Positions 42,387 to 51,446 of a DNA stretch of 64,000 nt are shown here, one piece after another. The notes under the pieces are model-generated. The model ran no database searches, was not told where the DNA came from, and worked only from the letters and a program-made list of their open reading frames with translations. Source of the stretch: Ardenticatenia bacterium (GTDB taxonomy: Bacteria; Chloroflexota; Anaerolineae; Ardenticatenales; Ardenticatenaceae). Location of the stretch: assembly GCA_030949995.1 (NCBI GenBank), contig JAUZRY010000002.1, positions 1-64,000 of the forward strand, in the 5' to 3' direction. Made by a program: the position numbers and the translations under genes. How positions within the stretch are numbered: position 1 is the first letter of the stretch; each line of letters starts with the position of its first letter.

Positions 42387-42417
42387 TTGACAACTCAGCG
42401 TCTTTTTGCTATATAAT
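42387..42417 (+). promoter_or_regulatory. trp operon promoter TTGACA-N17-TATATA (or N19-TATAAT)
   Basis: Consensus hexamers immediately upstream of T-box leader. Confidence 0.7.
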
Positions 42418-42423
42418 AGGAAG

Positions 42424-42812
42424 CGAGTGTGACAAGCACATACTTATAAAAGCGGTGAACCGGAAGAGTAACGCCTGAGCGCGCGCCAGAGAGGTGGACC
42501 TTGGCCATGTACGATGGTCGTGTGCTGCGAGTCCACTCGCAAGCGGCAGGCGTGAATGGGCCGGGGAGCTGGTGGCCCGAACAGCGTGCTTGGATCAGAG
42601 CAGCTCAGTAGGGTCATCCGGTGTCGCCGCCGTTATCGGGCGAGGGTATCGGCCGTATGCCGGGAAGGGCCGGGGCGGCCCGTACCTGAAATGAGTGAGG
42701 CTGGCTAATCTGTGGACGCGCTCACGGGCGCGTTTTTTGTTGCTAGTCTAAGTGGGGTGGCACCGCGGGAAGCGCAAGGCGCTCTCGTCCCCTTAGGGCG
42801 AGAGCGCTTTTT
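42424..42812 (+). ncRNA. T-box riboswitch leader, tryptophan specifier UGG (42557-42559)
   Basis: AGTGGGGTGGCACCGCGGG...CGTCCC T-box sequence at 42751-42791; stem I AGTA and AGAGAGG motifs; GAAUGGG specifier context; terminator stem 42779-42807. Confidence 0.92.
42779..42812 (+). terminator. T-box regulated terminator GCGCTCTCG/CGAGAGCGC plus TTTTT
   Basis: Perfect 9-bp stem plus U-run overlapping the T-box antiterminator. Confidence 0.9.
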
Positions 42813-42859
42813 GTTTGTCGTCCCCGAAGAGGGCCTCTCACTGGATGGAGGTGAACCCC

Positions 42860-44401
42860 ATGCAATGTTCTCAGGATGTGCTCAGACACCACTTGACCAC
42901 AACACGGCAGTTGTTTCACGCACAAGCGCAGAAGACCGACGTCCGGTCGGTGCCGGTCTTCCGGGAATTGGCCGCTGATTTGGAGACCCCGGTGACTCTC
43001 TACTTAAAATTGCGCCACTTGGGGCCCAGTTTCCTCTTGGAAAGTGTCGAGCGTGCTGCGCAGGTGGGCCGCTATTCCATTTTGGGGTGCGCTCCCCGTG
43101 GTCAAGTCATCGTCAACGGCCGCCATGTCACCCTCATCAACACAGGAAATCGCACGGGCTTTACGTTGCGTTCTCATCAGGACCCCCTGCACGCCGTAAA
43201 AGCCGAACTCCAACGCTATCGTCCAGTAGCATCTCCCCCCTTTCCGACCGAGGATGTTCCCCGCTTCTTCGGCGGCGCCGTGGGCTACCTGGCCTATGAC
43301 CTGGTACGCTTTTTCGAGCACTTGCCCAACCTGAACGTGGACCCGTTGGGGCTGCCCGAGGTCCACATGCTCATCGCCGACACCCTGGTCATCTTCGACC
43401 ACGCGAAACACCGCCTGCTTATGTGCGTCGTGGTCCCCGTTCAGCCTGGCGACGACTTGGACCGTGTGTTCGACGAGGCAGTAGCGCGCTTGGACGACGT
43501 GGAGGCCCTTCTCCATCGTCCACTTCCGTCCCTGCCCCCCCCACCCGGCCGACTCATGGGACACCCTAAGCCCAGTACCACTCGAGCTCAGTTCGAGGAC
43601 GCTGTCCTGCGGGCCAAGGCGTACATTGCCGCCGGCGACATCTTTCAAGTGGTACTCTCCCAACGAGCGGCGCGTCCCACGCCAGTTGATCCGTTTGCCA
43701 TCTATCGGGCTCTTCGTCGGCTCAACCCTTCGCCCTACATGTTCTTCCTCGACATGGGCGGTGACCCACCGGTGCGGTTGATCGGCTCCTCGCCCGAAAT
43801 GTTGGTTCGACTTCAGGTCGCACGGCTGAAACTCGACCCATTGCCGGCACACGCCCCCGAGGCCGCACCCCACAGGACGACCGCCTTCTGGAAGCTGACC
43901 TCCTAGCCGATCCCAAAGAACAGGCCGAACACGTGATGCTCGTGGACCTCGGGCGCAACGACTTGGGACGGGTATGCACCTTCGGCTCAGTACAAGTGCC
44001 CGACTTCTTCACCGTCGAGCGCTACTCCCACGTCATGCACATTGTCAGCCGAGTGGTGGGTCAACTCCAAGAAGACTTCGATGCCTTTGACTTGGTGCGA
44101 GCCACATTTCCGGCTGGGACTGTAAAGCGGGGCACCGAAGGTGCGGGCCATGGAAATCATCGAAGAGCTGGAAGACCTTCGGCGGGGCCCCTACGCGGGC
44201 GCTGTGGGCTACTTTGGCTTCAACGGCAATATGGACACCTGCATCACCATTCGTACCATCGTGATGTGCGGCGACGTGGCCTACCTTCAGGCCGGCGCCG
44301 GTATCGTGGCGGACAGTGATCCCACCCGCGAATGGGAAGAAACGTGCCACAAGGTGCGCGCGTTGGAAGTGGCCATCGAAATGGCCGAGCGAGGCATGTA
44401 A
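42860..44401 (+). CDS. trpE: Anthranilate synthase component I, two frameshifts (~43818 and ~44128)
   Basis: [51 protein letters not shown]; (S)[15 protein letters not shown]. Confidence 0.93.
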
Positions 44402-44430
44402 CAATTCCATCACACTCAGGAGGTGAGCGC

Positions 44431-45495
44431 ATGACGACTTCAGCCACATCCCAAACCACCCCCCATACAGCCGTCACCGATGTTCCCAAGAAACGCCTGT
44501 TGACGGGCGACCGCCCCACAGGCAAGCTTCACTTGGGCCACTACGTAGGCTCCCTGCGCAACCGTGTGGCCCTTCAAGAAGAATACGACGCCTACTTCCT
44601 CATCGCCGACCTGCACACCCTCACCACGAAACCCTCCAAAGACGATATTGCCCGCATCCCCAACCACATCCGGGAGATGGTGCTCGATTACCTAGCCGTC
44701 GGCATCGATCCCGAGAAGAGCACCATCTTCGTCCAGTCAGCCATTCCGGGCACCTATGAACTGAACTTGATCTTCGAGATGTTAGTGACCGTCCCCCGCT
44801 TGGCCCGTCTCCCCTCCATCAAAGAAATGGCACGAGCTGCCATGATCGACGAAGAAGCCATTCCCTTCGGCCTGTTGGGCTATCCTGTGCTCCAAGCGGC
44901 TGACATCCTGCTACCACGCGCCGAGATTGTGCCCGTGGGCAAGGATAATGTAGCCCACGTGGAGGTGACCCGGGAGATTGCCCGCCGCTTCAACCACCTG
45001 TACGATCGCGTCTTCCCCGAACCCCAAGCGCTCGTGGGCGAGGAGCAGACCTTGGTCGGCATTGACGGCAAGGCCAAGATGAGCAAATCCCTCAACAACG
45101 CCATCTTTCTCAGCGACGACGAACAGACTGTCAACCACAAAGTGCGCCGCATGTACACCGATCCCAAACGCATTCGGGCCGACATTCCTGGCACAGTGGA
45201 GGGCAACCCCGTCTTCATCTACCATGATCTCTTCAACCCCAACACGGAAGAAGTGGAGGATTTGAAAGAGCGCTACCGTCAAGGGCGGGTCGGAGACGTA
45301 GAAGTGAAGAAGAAACTAGCCCGCGCCATCAACACCTTCCTCGAGCCCATTCGAGAACGGCGGGCCCACTTTGCCCAACAGCCCGGCCTCATCGAGGACA
45401 TCCTCCACGAGGGTAACCGCAAAATGCGCCAAGTCGCCGCTGAGACCATGGAGCTGGTGCGCGCGGCCATGGGGCTCACGTATTTTCGGACCTGA
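44431..45495 (+). CDS. trpS: Tryptophanyl-tRNA synthetase
   Basis: [36 protein letters not shown]. Confidence 0.95.
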   Translation: MTTSATSQTTPHTAVTDVPKKRLLTGDRPTGKLHLGHYVGSLRNRVALQEEYDAYFLIADLHTLTTKPSKDDIARIPNHIREMVLDYLAVGIDPEKSTIFVQSAIPGTYELNLIFEMLVTVPRLARLPSIKEMARAAMIDEEAIPFGLLGYPVLQAADILLPRAEIVPVGKDNVAHVEVTREIARRFNHLYDRVFPEPQALVGEEQTLVGIDGKAKMSKSLNNAIFLSDDEQTVNHKVRRMYTDPKRIRADIPGTVEGNPVFIYHDLFNPNTEEVEDLKERYRQGRVGDVEVKKKLARAINTFLEPIRERRAHFAQQPGLIEDILHEGNRKMRQVAAETMELVRAAMGLTYFRT

Positions 45496-45548
45496 ACGCT
45501 CTCCAGTGGGACGACCGAGGAACGGTTCACGACGGAGGAGGTAACACG

Positions 45549-46112
45549 ATGGTGGTCGTCATCGACAACTACGACTCGTTTACGTACAACCTTGTCCAAT
45601 ACTTGGGTGAACTGGGGGCTGACGTACACGTCTTCCGCAACGATGCGATTACCCTGGATGCGCTGCAAGCCATGGCGCCCTCCCACGTGGTCATTTCGCC
45701 CGGCCCTGGTACTCCGCATGATGGGGGCATCTCCCTTGACCTCATCCGCGAGCTGCACACCCACGTGCCCATCCTGGGCGTCTGCTTGGGCCACCAGTGC
45801 ATTGGTGCCGCCTTCGGGGGGCGCGTGGAGCGCGCCCCTCGGCTGATGCACGGCAAGACGAGCCGCATCTACCACGACAGACGGGGCATCTTCAGCGGTG
45901 TTCCCAGCCCTTTCCAGGCCACCCGTTACCACAGCCTCATTGTTCAGGAGCCGTTGCCCGACTGCTTGGAAGTCACCGCCTTCACTGCCGAAGGAGAAGT
46001 CATGGCCGTGCGCCACAGAGCGGCCCCACTAGTCGGCGTCCAGTTCCACCCGGAGAGCGTGTTGACCGAATACGGCAAGGAGATCCTGCGGAACTTTCTG
46101 ACGAACTACTGA
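45549..46112 (+). CDS. trpG: Anthranilate synthase component II (glutamine amidotransferase)
   Basis: [55 protein letters not shown]. Confidence 0.95.
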   Translation: MVVVIDNYDSFTYNLVQYLGELGADVHVFRNDAITLDALQAMAPSHVVISPGPGTPHDGGISLDLIRELHTHVPILGVCLGHQCIGAAFGGRVERAPRLMHGKTSRIYHDRRGIFSGVPSPFQATRYHSLIVQEPLPDCLEVTAFTAEGEVMAVRHRAAPLVGVQFHPESVLTEYGKEILRNFLTNY

Positions 46113-46123
46113 GGAGGAATGTG

Positions 46124-47173
46124 ATGATCCGTGAAGCGCTGATTGCTGTGCTGGACGGAAGATCACTCACCCAAGAACAGGCTGAAGCAGCCATGAGCTC
46201 GATCATGAGCGGTGAAGCCACACCGGCCCAAATTGCCGGCTTCCTCGTCGCCCTGCGCATGAAGGGCGAGACTGTGGACGAGATCGCCGGCTTTGCTCGG
46301 GCCATGCGCCGGGCCGCCATCGCCGTCCACCCGTCCCGACCCGACGTGATCGACACATGTGGCACCGGAGGCGACCGAGCCGGCACCTTCAACATCTCCA
46401 CGACCACTGCCTTTGTCGTGGCCGGAGCCGGATTGGGCGTGGCCAAACACGGCAACCGCAGCGTCAGTAGCCGTTCGGGCAGCGCCGACGTGTTGGAGGC
46501 CTTGGGCGTCAACCTGGGGCTTTCCCCCGGCCGGGTGGCCCAAGCCATTGACGAGATCGGCATCGGCTTTCTCTTCGCGCCGAACCTCCACCCGGCCATG
46601 CGATACGCCATCGGACCGCGACGAGAACTGGGCGTGCGCACCGTTTTCAACATCCTCGGCCCACTCACGAACCCGGCAGGTGCCCGTGCCCAACTGCTCG
46701 GTGTCTATGATCCGAAGCTCACAGACGTGATGGCCAATGTGCTCCACGCCCTGGGCTGTCAGGCGGCCTTTGTGGTCCACGGCGCCGGTCGGGTGGACGA
46801 GTTGACCACCTCCGGGCTGAACCGGGTCAGTTACTTCGGCGTAGCGCCGGCCAACGGCCGGGTCATCACGGAAATGCTCGACCCCCGGGAATTGGGCTTC
46901 ACACCTGCCCCTCCGGAGGCCCTTCAAGGGGGTGAACCCGCCGAAAACGCTCGCATTCTGCGCGCCATCTTGGCTGGCGAGGACCGCGGCCCGCGACGTG
47001 ATGTCGTGGTGCTCAACGCCGCGGCCGCCCTGGTAGCCGGCGGCAGGGCGGCTACACTTGAAGAAGGAATCGCTCGCGCGGCCGAAAGCATTGACAGTGG
47101 CGCTGCCTTGCGTACACTTAAGGCGTTCATCGCGTTCACCCAGAGCGCAGAATCAACTCGGGAGCCGTCATGA
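46124..47173 (+). CDS. trpD: Anthranilate phosphoribosyltransferase
   Basis: DTCGTGGDRAGTFNISTTTAFV; KHGNRSVSSRSGSADVLEALG. Confidence 0.96.
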   Translation: MIREALIAVLDGRSLTQEQAEAAMSSIMSGEATPAQIAGFLVALRMKGETVDEIAGFARAMRRAAIAVHPSRPDVIDTCGTGGDRAGTFNISTTTAFVVAGAGLGVAKHGNRSVSSRSGSADVLEALGVNLGLSPGRVAQAIDEIGIGFLFAPNLHPAMRYAIGPRRELGVRTVFNILGPLTNPAGARAQLLGVYDPKLTDVMANVLHALGCQAAFVVHGAGRVDELTTSGLNRVSYFGVAPANGRVITEMLDPRELGFTPAPPEALQGGEPAENARILRAILAGEDRGPRRDVVVLNAAAALVAGGRAATLEEGIARAAESIDSGAALRTLKAFIAFTQSAESTREPS

Positions 47174-47177
47174 GCGT

Positions 47178-47972
47178 ATGGGCGCCAAGACCATCCTAGA
47201 ACGCATTGTCCGCTGGAAACACGGCGAGATCGAGCGCCACAAGCAGAGACGGCCGCCGGAACTGGTGCGCGCTGAGGCGGCCATCGCCCCACGACCGCGC
47301 GATCTCGAAGCCGCGCTGCAGGCACCGGGCGTGGCCCTCATCGCCGAGGTCAAACGGGCCTCGCCCAGCAAAGGGCTGTTGCGCCACCAGTTCGACCCCG
47401 TCGAGCTGGCCACGGTCTACGAGGCCAACGGCGCTGCCGCCATCAGCGTGCTCACCGACCAACACTTCTTCCAGGGCAATGTGGACCACTTGCGGGCCGT
47501 GCGCCGTGCCGTCAGCGTGCCCGTGCTTCGCAAGGACTTCATCCTGGACCCATATCAAGTCTACGAGGCACGGGCGGCCGGCGCCGACGCGGTGCTCCTC
47601 ATTGTGGCTGTCCTCGGGGACACCACCTTGGCCCACCTCCACGCGCTCGCGCGCGAGTTGGGCATGGCCGTCCTCGTAGAAGTCCACAACGAGAACGAGC
47701 TGGAACGGGCCCTGAGCATCTCCCCCACGTTAATCGGCATCAACAACCGGGACCTGCGCACCTTTCACGTTGACCTGAACACCACCGCCCGCCTGTGCCC
47801 CCTCATCCCGGCCGGCACCCTTGTGGTAGCCGAAAGCGGCATTCACTCGGCCGCCGACGTGCGCCACCTGGCCGAGATGGGCGTGGACGCCATCCTGGTG
47901 GGTGAAGCCATCGTGCGGGCCAAGGACGTGGCCGCCAAAGTCCAGGAACTGGCTTCGGCGGGCAACAATTGA
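47178..47972 (+). CDS. trpC: Indole-3-glycerol phosphate synthase
   Basis: LIAEVKRASPSKGLL; VPVLRKDFILDPYQVYEARAAGADAVLLI; GINNRDLRTFHVDL. Confidence 0.95.
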   Translation: MGAKTILERIVRWKHGEIERHKQRRPPELVRAEAAIAPRPRDLEAALQAPGVALIAEVKRASPSKGLLRHQFDPVELATVYEANGAAAISVLTDQHFFQGNVDHLRAVRRAVSVPVLRKDFILDPYQVYEARAAGADAVLLIVAVLGDTTLAHLHALARELGMAVLVEVHNENELERALSISPTLIGINNRDLRTFHVDLNTTARLCPLIPAGTLVVAESGIHSAADVRHLAEMGVDAILVGEAIVRAKDVAAKVQELASAGNN

Positions 47973-47983
47973 GGAGGAACGCT

Positions 47984-48118
47984 ATGGAAAACAACAGCGG
48001 AGTTCTGGCCGGTATCATGGCCGGCGTGATCGCCCTGGCCGTGGGCACCTCCCTGTGCATCGTCATCCTACTGATCGCCTCACAGGCCGACCCCGTGCGG
48101 TCTCTACTGGGGCTGTAA
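47984..48118 (+). CDS. 44-aa single-TM small protein (absent from ORF track)
   Basis: GAGGAGGAACGCT-ATG; MENNSGVLAGIMAGVIALAVGTSLCIVILLIASQADPVRSLLGL*. Confidence 0.7.
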   Translation: MENNSGVLAGIMAGVIALAVGTSLCIVILLIASQADPVRSLLGL

Positions 48119-48160
48119 CCGCCTTCGGGGCTGGCACCTGTGGGACGACGGGAGCACGCA

Positions 48161-48844
48161 ATGACACGTGTGAAAATCTGTGGCATCACCAACCTGGAAG
48201 ACGCGATGGCTGCCGCAGCCGCCGGCGCCGATTTCGTGGGCTTTGTCTTCTACGACAAAAGCCCTCGCTTCATTGCACCAGATCGGGCTGCCACCATCGT
48301 CCGCGCACTGCGGGACGAACTCGGGTCTTCCTGTCCGTGTACTGTTGGCATCTTCGTGGACGCGCCTGTTGATGAGGTGCGTGCCCTCCTCGACGGCGTG
48401 GGGCTTGACTTGGCCCAACTCCACGGCAGTGAACCCCCGGCCGAGGTGCGTCAACTCCGGCCGCGGGCCTACAAGGCGATTCGTCCCCAAGCGCGGGAAG
48501 ACGCAGAGGCAGCCCTGGCCTTGTACTACGACACCATGCCTCAGGACGAGAACGCGCCCCAGTTGCTCATGGACAGCTACCATCCCTGGCTCATCGGGGG
48601 AACGGGCATCCTGGCGGACGTGGCCGTCGCCATGCTGGTGGCCCGGCGCGTGCGTCTTATGTTGGCCGGCGGGCTCACGCCCGAAAGCGTGGGCGAAATC
48701 ATCCGCCGCGTGCGCCCCTGGGGCGTGGATGTCTCCAGTGGGGTAGAGCGCACCAAGGGCATCAAAGATCACGCTCGCATACGAGCCTTTGTCGAAGCCG
48801 TGCGACGTGCGGATGCCACCCGTGGCCCAGAGGAAGCACCATGA
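48161..48844 (+). CDS. trpF: Phosphoribosylanthranilate isomerase
   Basis: RVKICGITNLEDA; GADFVGFVFYDKSPRFI; LAGGLTPESVGE. Confidence 0.93.
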   Translation: MTRVKICGITNLEDAMAAAAAGADFVGFVFYDKSPRFIAPDRAATIVRALRDELGSSCPCTVGIFVDAPVDEVRALLDGVGLDLAQLHGSEPPAEVRQLRPRAYKAIRPQAREDAEAALALYYDTMPQDENAPQLLMDSYHPWLIGGTGILADVAVAMLVARRVRLMLAGGLTPESVGEIIRRVRPWGVDVSSGVERTKGIKDHARIRAFVEAVRRADATRGPEEAP

Positions 48845-49269
48845 AGAACGACTGCACCTTCTGCCGCATTATTCACGGCCTAGAACACGGTGCCTTCATC
48901 CACCAGGACGAGCTGGTCGTGGCCTTCTTGGACATCAACCAGGCGTCACCGGGCCACACGCTCATCGTGCCCCGGATCCACGTGCCCTCCTGGTGGGAGC
49001 TCCCCGATGAAGAGGCCGCCGCCGTGGCCCGGGTGGCCAAGCCCATCATGCAGGCCCTGCGCATGACGCTCGAGCCAGACGGGATCAACTTAGTCCAGAA
49101 CAACGGCCGCGCGGCCGGCCAAGTGATCTTCCACGTTCACATGCATGTCATCCCCCGCTGGCAGGGTGACCGCCGCTTCGGCCGGCCGCCGGCCTACGCC
49201 GACCGCCACACATTGGACAAGCGGGCTGCTCAACTGCGCGCAGCTCTCCACAAGATCGGGTGTGCCTGA
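48841..49269 (+). CDS. HIT-family hydrolase
   Basis: CTFCRIIHGLE; HTLIVPRIH; VIFHVHMHVIPR. Confidence 0.93.
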   Translation: MKNDCTFCRIIHGLEHGAFIHQDELVVAFLDINQASPGHTLIVPRIHVPSWWELPDEEAAAVARVAKPIMQALRMTLEPDGINLVQNNGRAAGQVIFHVHMHVIPRWQGDRRFGRPPAYADRHTLDKRAAQLRAALHKIGCA

Positions 49270-49280
49270 GGTGAACTGCT

Positions 49281-50498
49281 ATGACCTCAAAGCTCTCCCT
49301 CTCCAACGGACCACGATATGGCCCCTTCGGGGGGGCCTACGTGCCCGAAACCCTGGTGCCGGCGGTGCGCGAGTTGGAAGCCGCCTACGAGGAAGCCTGT
49401 CAGGACGCCGAGTTTCACCGGGAGCTCACCCACCTGCTCCGCACCTATGCCGGCCGTCCCACGCCTCTCACGCCGGCCCATCGCCTCACGGAAGCCCTTG
49501 GTGGGGCACGTATCTACTTGAAACGCGAGGACCTCGCCCACACCGGGGCCCACAAGATCAACAACGCACTTGGCCAAGCCCTGCTGGCCAAGCGCATGGG
49601 CAAACGGCGCATTGTGGCCGAAACGGGTGCCGGCCAGCACGGTGTGGCTACGGCCACCGTCTGTGCCCTCTTGGGCCTGGAGTGCGTGATCTACATGGGC
49701 ACCGTGGACATGGCACGACAGCGGCTCAACGTCTTCCGCATGAGGTTGCTCGGCGCCGAGGTGCGCGGTGTCGATGCCGGCAGCCGCACCCTCAAGGATG
49801 CCATCAACGAGGCCATTCGGGATTGGGTGACCAACGTGCGTACCACCCACTACTTGCTGGGATCGGCCCTTGGCCCCCACCCCTACCCGCGCATGGTGCG
49901 CGACTTTCAGCGTGTCATCGGCGACGAGGTGCGCGCCCAGCTCCAGGAGGCCGAGGGGCGCCTTCCCGATCTCCTGATCGCCTGCGTGGGGGGTGGCTCC
50001 AATGCCATCGGCCTCTTCTTCCCCTTCATCCAGGACGAACAGGTCGCCCTCGTGGGCGTGGAAGCCGGTGGAGAGGGCATCGAGACCGGCCGCCACGCGG
50101 CCCGCTTCGCCGACCCGCGGCGGGGGCGCTTGGGCGTGCTTCACGGCACCCAGACTTACGTGCTCCAGGACACTGATGGTCAGATCGCCCTCACCCACAG
50201 CATCTCGGCCGGCCTGGACTACGCGGCTGTCGGGCCGGAGCACGCTTGGTTGCGGGAGATCGGGCGGGCCCAATACACGTATGCCACCGACGAGGAGGCC
50301 CTCCACGCCTTTCAACGGCTCAGTGAGCTGGAGGGCATTATCCCGGCGTTGGAGAGCGCCCACGCCGTGGCTGAGGCCATGAAGCGTGCTCCCAAGATGG
50401 CACCTGACCGGCTGATTGTGGTCAACATCAGCGGACGCGGCGACAAGGATATGCCCACCGTGGCCCGTGCGCTGGGCGAACACCTGGAGGAGGTATGA
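49281..50498 (+). CDS. trpB: Tryptophan synthase beta chain
   Basis: [54 protein letters not shown]. Confidence 0.96.
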   Translation: MTSKLSLSNGPRYGPFGGAYVPETLVPAVRELEAAYEEACQDAEFHRELTHLLRTYAGRPTPLTPAHRLTEALGGARIYLKREDLAHTGAHKINNALGQALLAKRMGKRRIVAETGAGQHGVATATVCALLGLECVIYMGTVDMARQRLNVFRMRLLGAEVRGVDAGSRTLKDAINEAIRDWVTNVRTTHYLLGSALGPHPYPRMVRDFQRVIGDEVRAQLQEAEGRLPDLLIACVGGGSNAIGLFFPFIQDEQVALVGVEAGGEGIETGRHAARFADPRRGRLGVLHGTQTYVLQDTDGQIALTHSISAGLDYAAVGPEHAWLREIGRAQYTYATDEEALHAFQRLSELEGIIPALESAHAVAEAMKRAPKMAPDRLIVVNISGRGDKDMPTVARALGEHLEEV

Positions 50499-51334
50499 TC
50501 AGCATCGAGGCCACCTTCAACCGTCTGCGGGCCCAAGGGCGAGCTGCCCTGATGCCCTTCATCACCATGGGATTTCCCCGGCGGGAGAGCGCCTTCGAGT
50601 TGGTCCCGGCCCTCGTCGAGGGGGGCGCGGATTTAATAGAGTTGGGCGTTCCCTTTAGCGACCCTGTGGCCGATGGTGCCACCATTCAGGCGGCCTCCCA
50701 GCGGGCTCTGCAGAACGGCATGAGCCTGGCCCTCTGCCTCCAGCAGGCAGCTGAACTGCGCTCGCGCGGTGTCCAAGTTCCCTTCGTGCTCATGGGCTAC
50801 TATAACCCCATCTTCCAAATGGGCGAGTCCACCTTTGCCCGGTGTGCTGCTGAGGCCGGGATCCAAGGCGTCATTGTGCCGGACTTGCCCCCCGAGGAAG
50901 CCGACAGCCTGCAGGCTGCCCTGCGGGCGCATGGGCTTCACCTCATCTTCCTGCTCGCCCCTACGTCGGACGGGACGCGCGTAAAGTTGGTCACTCATCG
51001 GGCATCGGGCTTCATCTATTTAGTCTCCCTCACCGGCGTTACGGGCCCGCGTGACCGGCTTCCTCCAGACCTGGAACAGTTCGTGGCCCGCGTGCGCCGG
51101 GCCACGTCCCTGCCATTGGCCGTGGGCTTCGGCATTGCCCGGCCGGAACACGCCGCCCACGTGGCCCGCATTGCCGACGGCGTGATCGTGGGCAGCGCGC
51201 TGCTGAAAGCCATCGACAGGGGCGACGATCCCGTTGCTGCCGCACGTCAATTTGTGGCCGACTTGCGCGCCGGCATCGAGGCCGCCCGTGCTGCCCGGCC
51301 GGGAGAGGCGCCCCAGGGAGTTGACAACCTGTGA
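50495..51334 (+). CDS. trpA: Tryptophan synthase alpha chain
   Basis: [51 protein letters not shown]. Confidence 0.95.
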   Translation: MISIEATFNRLRAQGRAALMPFITMGFPRRESAFELVPALVEGGADLIELGVPFSDPVADGATIQAASQRALQNGMSLALCLQQAAELRSRGVQVPFVLMGYYNPIFQMGESTFARCAAEAGIQGVIVPDLPPEEADSLQAALRAHGLHLIFLLAPTSDGTRVKLVTHRASGFIYLVSLTGVTGPRDRLPPDLEQFVARVRRATSLPLAVGFGIARPEHAAHVARIADGVIVGSALLKAIDRGDDPVAAARQFVADLRAGIEAARAARPGEAPQGVDNL

Positions 51335-51446
51335 TATCATAGTGGTAAAAAGCTTCTCGTTGTGACCTCTTCGCCCCTTCATCCTGGGAAAGCGTTTTCT
51401 ATGTACCCGGTATCGTGCACGCACGTCGACCTTCGGGAGGTGTGGT

